A stretch of DNA of 12,284 nt, from assembly GCA_016293435.1 (NCBI GenBank), contig JAEDEG010000072.1, positions 1 to 12,284 of the forward strand, read 5' to 3'. The position numbers were made by a program, and so were the translations under genes. Below the pieces are notes generated by a model that did no database searches, was not told the DNA's origin, and was given only the letters and a program-made list of their open reading frames with translations. Shown here one piece after another: positions 7,882 to 12,284 of the stretch. Every line of letters starts with the position of its first letter. Within the stretch, counting starts at the first letter, position 1. This stretch comes from Clostridia bacterium (GTDB lineage Bacteria; Bacillota; Clostridia; UMGS1810).

Positions 7882-8812
7882 ATTTGTATTTTTCGGCCTC
7901 TTGTATCAGCTTGCGAAGCCGATGATTAACACCCGATTTGCCCAGAGGAGGATTGAGCATTTCGCCAAGCTCCTTTAAGCCGAGCTCCTTATATTGTATT
8001 CGAAGACGCGCAACCTCTTGCAGGGATTCACTGAGATTGGAAAGTACACCAAGGGCTTCGAGACGTTCTATCGCTTCAACCTGTTTGAATGAAGCATCTA
8101 TTGTTTTTGTCATGTTGGCAGTGTCGCAATTTATCTTTCTGTTTATAGAATTGCGAACATCTTTCATGATTTTGATATTATGATATTCCATAAGCGAATT
8201 GTATGCGCCGAGAATCGTAAGTACATCTGCCACATCGGAATTGTTTTTGAAATAAAGCACATAATTGGATTTGCGCACCGCTGTTTTGACCGAAAGGTCA
8301 AACTCGGCCAGCAAGTCTTCCATATCCTTGCTGAGGCGGTAATGAGACGTAACAAATTCGAGATGACAGTTCTTACGCGGATTGATTACCGAGCCGGCGG
8401 CAAGAAATGCACCTCGTATGAAAAATTTCTTTTCTGCGGAATCGGAGATGTATTTTTTGCTTATATGAAAATTGAGGAACCGGCTTATATCTTCGCCGCC
8501 CGAAAGCTGACCTATTGTATGAAAAAGGTCATTTACTTCGAGTGTGTCATCAATCGTCACATAATATAAAATGCTTTTGGCACCCTTAAAAACCCTCAGG
8601 TTAGCCTTAATTGCACAGTCACTTTTCATGAGTGAATACAAGGTGCGGGCAACACGCGGGTTTTCGGTAGAAAATTTAAGGTGATAACCGCCGGGAGAGG
8701 TTGAAATGCGCGCGCCAAAGCACAACATGCCCGAAAGCAGGGCTATGCGCTGTTTTTTTGTCATTCCCGACTGATTTATAATTTCGTTTTTTACATCTGA
8801 TGAAAAAGACAT
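7880..8812 (-). CDS. whiA: WhiA-family DNA-binding regulator
   Basis: WhiA is a DNA-binding protein made of a degenerate LAGLIDADG homing-endonuclease fold joined to a helix-turn-helix. It controls sporulation division in Streptomyces and affects cell division and chromosome segregation in Bacillus. The protein is 310 residues, close to the roughly 315 of the family. The N-terminus MSFSSDVKNEI is the family opening. RGAFLAAGSVINPRKNCHLEF (133-153) lies in the LAGLIDADG-like part. The C-terminal helix-turn-helix has the hallmark LGEMLNPPLGKSGVNHRLRK at 282-301. The ATG at 8812 has GAGG eight bases upstream. It lies 23 bases after murB and 10 before dnaE. The usual partners rapZ and yvcK are missing here. 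Target genes cannot be inferred from the sequence. Confidence 0.96.
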   Translation of the reverse strand: MSFSSDVKNEIINQSGMTKKQRIALLSGMLCFGARISTSPGGYHLKFSTENPRVARTLYSLMKSDCAIKANLRVFKGAKSILYYVTIDDTLEVNDLFHTIGQLSGGEDISRFLNFHISKKYISDSAEKKFFIRGAFLAAGSVINPRKNCHLEFVTSHYRLSKDMEDLLAEFDLSVKTAVRKSNYVLYFKNNSDVADVLTILGAYNSLMEYHNIKIMKDVRNSINRKINCDTANMTKTIDASFKQVEAIERLEALGVLSNLSESLQEVARLRIQYKELGLKELGEMLNPPLGKSGVNHRLRKLIQEAEKYK

Positions 8813-8835
8813 TTTGTTTTCCTCATTTTGCAGCT

Positions 8836-9756
8836 TTATCTTCCGAGTATTCTGACTTCGGGCTCAAGCTCCACCCCGAATTTTGACTTGACCGTGTCTG
8901 TCACATGATTCATAACGGCTCTGACATCGGCAAAGGTGGCATTGCCGACATTCACCACAAAACCACAGTGCTTACAAGACACCATTGCATCACCCACGCG
9001 ATAGCCTCTCAGGCCGGCATCGTCTATGAGCTTTGCGGCAAAATGTCCTTCAGGCCGTTTGAAGGTGCTGCCGGCACTGGGATATTCGAGGGGCTGTTTG
9101 TCGCGGCGTTTTTCGCTCAAAGAATACATTTCATTTTTTATTTTGTCGGCATCGCCCTTTTGAAGCTTTATAACAGAAGAAAGAATTACATCATCCACAG
9201 TAAAATTGCTCCTGCGGTATGCAAACCCATGCATATCTATATCACATTCGCAAATCTCGCCGTTTGCATTTATATAACGTGTTTTCTCTATAATATCTCT
9301 CATTTCACCGCCGTATGCTCCGGCATTCATCATAACCGCACCGCCAAGACTGCCCGGTATACCCGAGGCAAATTCCATACCGGTGAGGCTATGCTCCAAG
9401 GCTGTATTGGCAATCCTTGTAAGAAGGGTGCCCGATGCAGCAAAAATCCGGTCGTCCTCTGCAATGACATTGGAAAAATTTTTGCCAATACAAAGAACCG
9501 CACCCTCAATGCCTTCATCCGACACAAGAAGATTGGAACCATTGCCGATAACAGTGAGAGGAATATGGTTTTGTCTGATTACAGATAAAACCGTTACAAT
9601 CTCCTCCTCCGATGAGGGGAGAATAAACACATCGGCATTGCCTCCAATTCTGAAGGAGGTGTGCGCTTTCATTGGCTCGTCGATCACTACCTCCAATAAT
9701 GGAAGCTGACTTTTTAAAAGATTTTGTATATATTTTTTGTCAGTAATAACGTCCAC
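8836..9756 (-). CDS. murB: UDP-N-acetylmuramate dehydrogenase (UDP-N-acetylenolpyruvoylglucosamine reductase)
   Basis: MurB uses NADPH and FAD to reduce UDP-GlcNAc-enolpyruvate to UDP-MurNAc, the second committed step of peptidoglycan precursor synthesis in the cytoplasm. The protein is 306 residues, as in the shorter Gram-positive class. FAD-binding motifs are HTSFRIGGNAD (32-42), GNGSNLL (71-77) and SGIPGSLGGA (131-140). Presumed catalytic residues are R181 in YRRSNF, S230 in SAGSTFKRP and E300 in LEPEVR. The start is a GTG at 9756. An in-frame stop lies four codons upstream, so no earlier start exists, and the GTG sits only two to three bases after AAAGGA. This is a poor Shine-Dalgarno spacing and suggests coupling to the ROK kinase gene, whose stop lies 9 bases before. 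The gene lies between two carbon-metabolism genes and whiA. Confidence 0.96.
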   Translation of the reverse strand: MDVITDKKYIQNLLKSQLPLLEVVIDEPMKAHTSFRIGGNADVFILPSSEEEIVTVLSVIRQNHIPLTVIGNGSNLLVSDEGIEGAVLCIGKNFSNVIAEDDRIFAASGTLLTRIANTALEHSLTGMEFASGIPGSLGGAVMMNAGAYGGEMRDIIEKTRYINANGEICECDIDMHGFAYRRSNFTVDDVILSSVIKLQKGDADKIKNEMYSLSEKRRDKQPLEYPSAGSTFKRPEGHFAAKLIDDAGLRGYRVGDAMVSCKHCGFVVNVGNATFADVRAVMNHVTDTVKSKFGVELEPEVRILGR

Positions 9757-9765
9757 ATCCTTTAA

Positions 9766-10713
9766 TTATTTTCCTAAAAATGCCGCACCGATTATGCCGG
9801 CATCATTGCCAAGTGATGCAATAACTATGTCGACAGAGGGTACGAGTCCTGCAGCGTAGGTGCGCGGAAGCACATATTCTTTGAGGGGTTTTAAAAGATT
9901 GTCCTTTTGATTGCTTACACCACCGCCGATTGCTATAATTGACGGCTGGAATATATTGATAATATCAATCAGCCCTTCACCAACGTATCTTATATAGTTA
10001 TCCACAATTTCTTTTCCGGTTTCATCACCCGCTGCGGCGCAGTCAAAGGGGATTTTGCCATCTGCTTTGCCGCCGTTTTGCAAAACAAGCTTTGCAACCA
10101 TTGAATCGGGATTGGCTTTTGCCGCTTTTTCAGTTTCTCTGATAAGGGCGGTTGCGGATGCATAAGCCTCCCAACAGCCGTCTCTGCCACAGGTGCAGTG
10201 CTCACCGTTCATAAAAAGTCTTATATGACCGAGCTCTCCGGCAATACCGTTGGAGCCGGTGTATAGCTTTTTGCCCAAAATAACACCGCCGCCGACACCT
10301 GTGCCGAGAGTGATTGCAACAAAGTTTTCTACCGTATCGTCATTAAGATTGAAATATTCACCCAAAGCGGCGCAGTTTGCATCGTTGCCTATATATATGG
10401 GTTTGTCGATATATTTTTTCATTTCGGCGCAAAACGGTGCGTTTTTCATGACTATATTATTTGAATAGTACACTACCCCATTTTTGTCATCAATTGAGCC
10501 GGGGCATCCGATACCGATGCTTTTTATATCATCGAGTGTCATGCCCGAATCAAAAATAACGCTCATAGTAAGCTCTGCAAGAGCCTTGACAACTGCTTCA
10601 TATCCGACAAGCTCCTTAGTGGGTATGCTGTTTTTGGCAATTATTTTGCCGCTTTCATCTACAATACCTGCCTTGGCGCCTGTACCGCCCAAATCTATAC
10701 CAATATAATACAT
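9766..10713 (-). CDS. ROK-family sugar kinase, probable glucokinase (GlcK-like)
   Basis: ROK kinases phosphorylate hexoses with ATP; this one most resembles the glucokinase branch, though the substrate cannot be proven from sequence. The protein is 315 residues. IGIDLGGTGAKAGIVD (4-19) is the phosphate-binding loop, GND at 109-111 holds the presumed catalytic D111, LGTGVGGG is at 136-143, and the ROK signature begins at GELGH (159-163). The zinc motif CTCGRDGC at 173-180, followed by WE, is intact, so this is an enzyme rather than an NagC/XylR-type repressor. There is no helix-turn-helix before the kinase domain. The ATG at 10713 is chosen because GGAGG lies eight bases upstream; an earlier in-frame ATG at 10728 is itself part of that Shine-Dalgarno sequence. 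It sits 32 bases after hprK and 9 before murB. Confidence 0.93.
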   Translation of the reverse strand: MYYIGIDLGGTGAKAGIVDESGKIIAKNSIPTKELVGYEAVVKALAELTMSVIFDSGMTLDDIKSIGIGCPGSIDDKNGVVYYSNNIVMKNAPFCAEMKKYIDKPIYIGNDANCAALGEYFNLNDDTVENFVAITLGTGVGGGVILGKKLYTGSNGIAGELGHIRLFMNGEHCTCGRDGCWEAYASATALIRETEKAAKANPDSMVAKLVLQNGGKADGKIPFDCAAAGDETGKEIVDNYIRYVGEGLIDIINIFQPSIIAIGGGVSNQKDNLLKPLKEYVLPRTYAAGLVPSVDIVIASLGNDAGIIGAAFLGK

Positions 10714-10721
10714 TATCCTTT

Positions 10722-10726
10722 CCTCC
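10722..10726 (-). promoter_or_regulatory. Ribosome binding site that fixes the ROK kinase start
   Basis: GGAGG on the minus strand, eight bases before the ATG at 10713. The alternative ATG at 10728 overlaps this site and has no Shine-Dalgarno sequence of its own. Confidence 0.8.
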
Positions 10727-10745
10727 ATTTAATTTGTTATGTATA

Positions 10746-11696
10746 TTATTCTTCATCCTCTGAGGTCTGATTCATTTCAGACATTACTCTGTTGTTGAGA
10801 GCCTCTGCCGCGTTGTAGCCCATCTTCTTTTGACGGTTGTTCATTGCGGCAACCTCAATTACAACGGCAAGGTTACGACCCGGCTTAACCGGAACGGTGA
10901 TAGAGGGAATATCAATTCCGAGAATATCGGTGTATTCGGTAGTCAAGCCGAGGCGGTCATACTGCTTTTTTTCCTGCCACAGCTCAAGATTAATTATAAA
11001 ATCAATTTTTTCAACATTTTTTACAGCACCGATACCGAAAATCATCTTTACGTCAACTATACCGATACCTCTCAGCTCTACAAAGTGTCGTATTACATCG
11101 GGTGCGGAGCCGAGAAGTGAAATATCGGATACACGCTTTATCTCGACCGCATCGTCGGCAACCAAACGGTGACCTCTTTTTACAAGCTCAATTGCCGCTT
11201 CGCTCTTGCCGACACCACTATCACCCAAAAGAAGAATACCCTCGCCGTAAACCTCTACCAAAACACCGTGCATTGTAATGCGGGGAGCAAGCTCCACATT
11301 CAAAAATGCAATCAGAGCACTCATAAATCTGGAGGTGGTATTGTCGGTACGGAGTATGGGTGTTTTGTATTTGACCGAAAGCTCCGTCATTTCGACGGGG
11401 ATATCGATATTTCTCGTAACAATAACGCAGGGAATGGATTTTTCAAAAAGCTTTTCCAAAGAATCCCTCCTACGGTCAGAGGTCATTTTTTCAAGATATG
11501 AAAATTCGACCTTTCCCATAATCTGAATACGGTTATTATAGAAATAATCAAAAAATCCTGCAATCTGCAAGCTGGGGCGATTAACCTCATTGGTTACAAT
11601 TCTGATCTTTTCGTATTTTTCAAACACACTGACCGGTTCAAGTTTAAATTCTTTGACAATGCGTCCGAGCTCAACACTGAAAGTAAAATTCTCCAT
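10746..11696 (-). CDS. hprK: HPr kinase/phosphorylase
   Basis: HprK phosphorylates HPr on Ser46 when glycolytic intermediates are high, and removes the phosphate when they are low. This drives CcpA-dependent catabolite repression and restrains PTS sugar uptake in Firmicutes. From the ATG at 11696 the protein is 316 residues, against about 310 in Bacillus. The N-terminal domain includes RPSLQIAGFFDYF (40-52). The catalytic domain has MHGVLVEVYG (142-151, with H143 at the conserved position), Walker A GDSGVGKS (158-165), HRLVADDAVEI (176-186), the HprK signature ELRGIGIVDV (207-216) and KPGRNLAVVIEVAAMNNR (271-288). The acidic tail SEDEE is like that of homologues. A TTG at 11723 would add nine residues, but it has no Shine-Dalgarno sequence and does not match the family N-terminus. 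The ATG also lacks a good one: the nearest AAAGG is 15 bases away. It is the first gene of the left-going block. Confidence 0.96.
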   Translation of the reverse strand: MENFTFSVELGRIVKEFKLEPVSVFEKYEKIRIVTNEVNRPSLQIAGFFDYFYNNRIQIMGKVEFSYLEKMTSDRRRDSLEKLFEKSIPCVIVTRNIDIPVEMTELSVKYKTPILRTDNTTSRFMSALIAFLNVELAPRITMHGVLVEVYGEGILLLGDSGVGKSEAAIELVKRGHRLVADDAVEIKRVSDISLLGSAPDVIRHFVELRGIGIVDVKMIFGIGAVKNVEKIDFIINLELWQEKKQYDRLGLTTEYTDILGIDIPSITVPVKPGRNLAVVIEVAAMNNRQKKMGYNAAEALNNRVMSEMNQTSEDEE

Positions 11697-11781
11697 AGTA
11701 TTAAAATACAACCTTTCTGCCAATTAAAATAAGCGTATATTAAAGTTTTATGCATATAAACATAAATTCTTATTATTTTTT

Positions 11782-11809
11782 ATTATACACTATTTTTAGG
11801 TAAATTCAA
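11782..11809 (-). promoter_or_regulatory. Promoter of the hprK-ROK-murB-whiA-dnaE block
   Basis: On the minus strand TTGAAT (11809-11804) and a perfect TATAAT (11787-11782) are separated by 16 bases. Transcription would start near 11775 and give a leader of about 80 bases before the hprK ATG. The surrounding spacer is very AT-rich, as expected for a vegetative promoter in Clostridia. I saw no CcpA operator (cre) in the leader by eye. Confidence 0.7.
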
Positions 11810-11889
11810 ATAGTTTTCTAAAAAAAAAATAACAAATTTGCTAAAAAGTCACATATTTTCATTATCCGCAAAAAAATTTTAAAAAAAGC

Positions 11890-11918
11890 TTGCATTTAGA
11901 GACTTTTTCTGCTATAAT
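11890..11918 (+). promoter_or_regulatory. Promoter of rpmB (extended -10)
   Basis: TTGCAT (11890-11895) and a perfect TATAAT (11913-11918) are separated by 17 bases. TG one base before the -10 box (TGCTATAAT) makes it an extended -10 promoter, which offsets the weak -35. Transcription would start near 11925, about 40 bases before the rpmB ATG. Confidence 0.78.
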
Positions 11919-11949
11919 ATCATATGTTTTATGAATGGGTTAAATTATT

Positions 11950-11957
11950 AGGAGGTG
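11950..11957 (+). promoter_or_regulatory. Ribosome binding site of rpmB
   Basis: AGGAGGTG, an almost full anti-16S match, seven bases before the rpmB ATG. Such a strong site fits a highly expressed ribosomal protein gene. Confidence 0.88.
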
Positions 11958-11964
11958 CATATAA

Positions 11965-12153
11965 ATGGCAAAATGCGAAATTTGTGGTAAAGGTGTTGCT
12001 TTTGGTATAAAGGTCAGCCACTCACACAGAAGATCAAACAGAACATGGAAAGCCAACGTAAGAAGCGTGAAAGCTCTTGTTAACGGTACACCCAAAAGAG
12101 TGAACGTTTGCACAAGCTGTCTTCGTTCAAACAAGGTTACCAGAGCTATCTGA
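11965..12153 (+). CDS. rpmB: 50S ribosomal protein L28
   Basis: L28 is a small structural protein of the large ribosomal subunit. The protein is 62 residues, the usual length for Firmicutes. It opens with MAKCEICGKG, has SHSHRRSNRTWKANV at 18-32 and ends in KVTRAI. Four cysteines in two CxxC pairs (C4, C7 and C49, C52) make this the zinc-binding (C+) form; many bacteria have a paralogue without the cysteines. The protein is highly basic, as expected. It is transcribed alone from its own promoter, divergently from hprK, and is followed by hairpins with no further gene in the window. It is the only plus-strand gene here. Confidence 0.98.
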   Translation: MAKCEICGKGVAFGIKVSHSHRRSNRTWKANVRSVKALVNGTPKRVNVCTSCLRSNKVTRAI

Positions 12154-12168
12154 GTATCCTCGAAAGAT

Positions 12169-12203
12169 TTTCGTCCGATAATGCCTTGAGCATGCGGACG
12201 AAA
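12169..12203 (+). terminator. Probable terminator hairpin of rpmB
   Basis: A perfect nine-base inverted repeat, TTTCGTCCG (12169-12177) and CGGACGAAA (12195-12203), encloses a second short stem ATGC/GCAT with loop CTTGA. It begins 15 bases after the rpmB stop codon. The following stretch is T-rich but broken (ATATTTTGATTATTATTATTT), so it is a less than ideal intrinsic terminator. The position directly after rpmB supports the call. Confidence 0.6.
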
Positions 12204-12257
12204 CATATTTTGATTATTATTATTTAAAAGGGGATGTTTAAAAACACCCTAAATTAC

Positions 12258-12284
12258 AAAAAAGGATCTCTAATCGAGGTCCTT
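12258..12284. terminator. Terminator-like hairpin at the right window edge
   Basis: AAGGATCTC (12262-12270) and GAGGTCCTT (12276-12284) form a nine-pair stem with one G-U wobble and a five-base loop TAATC. A run of six A precedes and partly overlaps the left arm, giving a U-tract if read on the minus strand; the two visible T at the edge may continue as a T-run for the plus strand. It may be a bidirectional terminator, serving rpmB or a convergent gene beyond the edge. The sequence needed to decide is outside the window. Confidence 0.5.

Noticed and set aside
8905..9588. A 227-codon open frame on the plus strand opposite murB
   Set aside because: It lies wholly inside murB in antisense, lacks a ribosome binding site and has low-complexity composition with no recognisable domain.
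10714..10728. Upstream ATG extension of the ROK kinase
   Set aside because: This ATG overlaps the GGAGG that serves the ATG at 10713 and has no site of its own; the five extra residues are not part of the ROK fold.
11697..11723. TTG start that would add nine residues to HprK
   Set aside because: There is no Shine-Dalgarno sequence before it, and family members begin close to the ATG at 11696.
1..12284. Mobile element, CRISPR array, tRNA, rRNA, defence system or novel cassette
   Set aside because: Every long frame on the coding side matches a known housekeeping family, spacers are short, and I saw no transposase, integrase, regularly spaced repeats, attachment-site duplication or RNA gene signature.

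Overview
The window is an ordinary chromosomal housekeeping region from a low-GC Gram-positive bacterium, most likely a member of the Clostridia (Firmicutes). The evidence is a bifunctional HPr kinase/phosphorylase, a Gram-positive-type WhiA, DnaE with an N-terminal PHP domain, strong AGGAGG-type ribosome binding sites and AT-rich intergenic DNA. The standard bacterial code with all three stop codons fits every gene. I cannot name the genus.

Eight of the nine genes lie on the minus strand and read from right to left: hprK, a ROK-family sugar kinase, murB, whiA, dnaE, pfkA, valS and folC (cut by the left edge). Gaps are 1 to 43 bases, except for 158 bases between dnaE and pfkA. The ninth gene, rpmB, lies at the right end, reads on the plus strand and diverges from hprK. 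The 268-base hprK/rpmB spacer holds one promoter for each direction. A second minus-strand promoter region lies between dnaE and pfkA, so the block probably forms two units: hprK-ROK-murB-whiA-dnaE and pfkA-valS-folC, perhaps with read-through because I see no convincing terminator between them.

Functionally, HprK senses glycolytic state and sets carbon catabolite control. The ROK kinase and PfkA carry out early hexose phosphorylation and the committed step of glycolysis. MurB makes the muramic acid precursor of peptidoglycan, WhiA is linked to cell-cycle, division and sporulation control, and DnaE replicates DNA. ValS, FolC and L28 serve translation and one-carbon metabolism. The layout resembles the conserved clostridial neighbourhood hprK-(ROK)-murB-rapZ-yvcK-whiA-dnaE-pfkA, but rapZ and yvcK are absent, with murB and whiA only 23 bases apart.

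I found no mobile element, CRISPR array, tRNA, rRNA, phage gene, toxin-antitoxin pair or defence-like cassette, and no evidence of an undescribed system. The points worth a second look are modest: the missing rapZ-yvcK pair, a full set of PHP metal ligands in DnaE, overlapping promoter options before pfkA, the lack of room for a T-box before valS, and hairpins downstream of rpmB.
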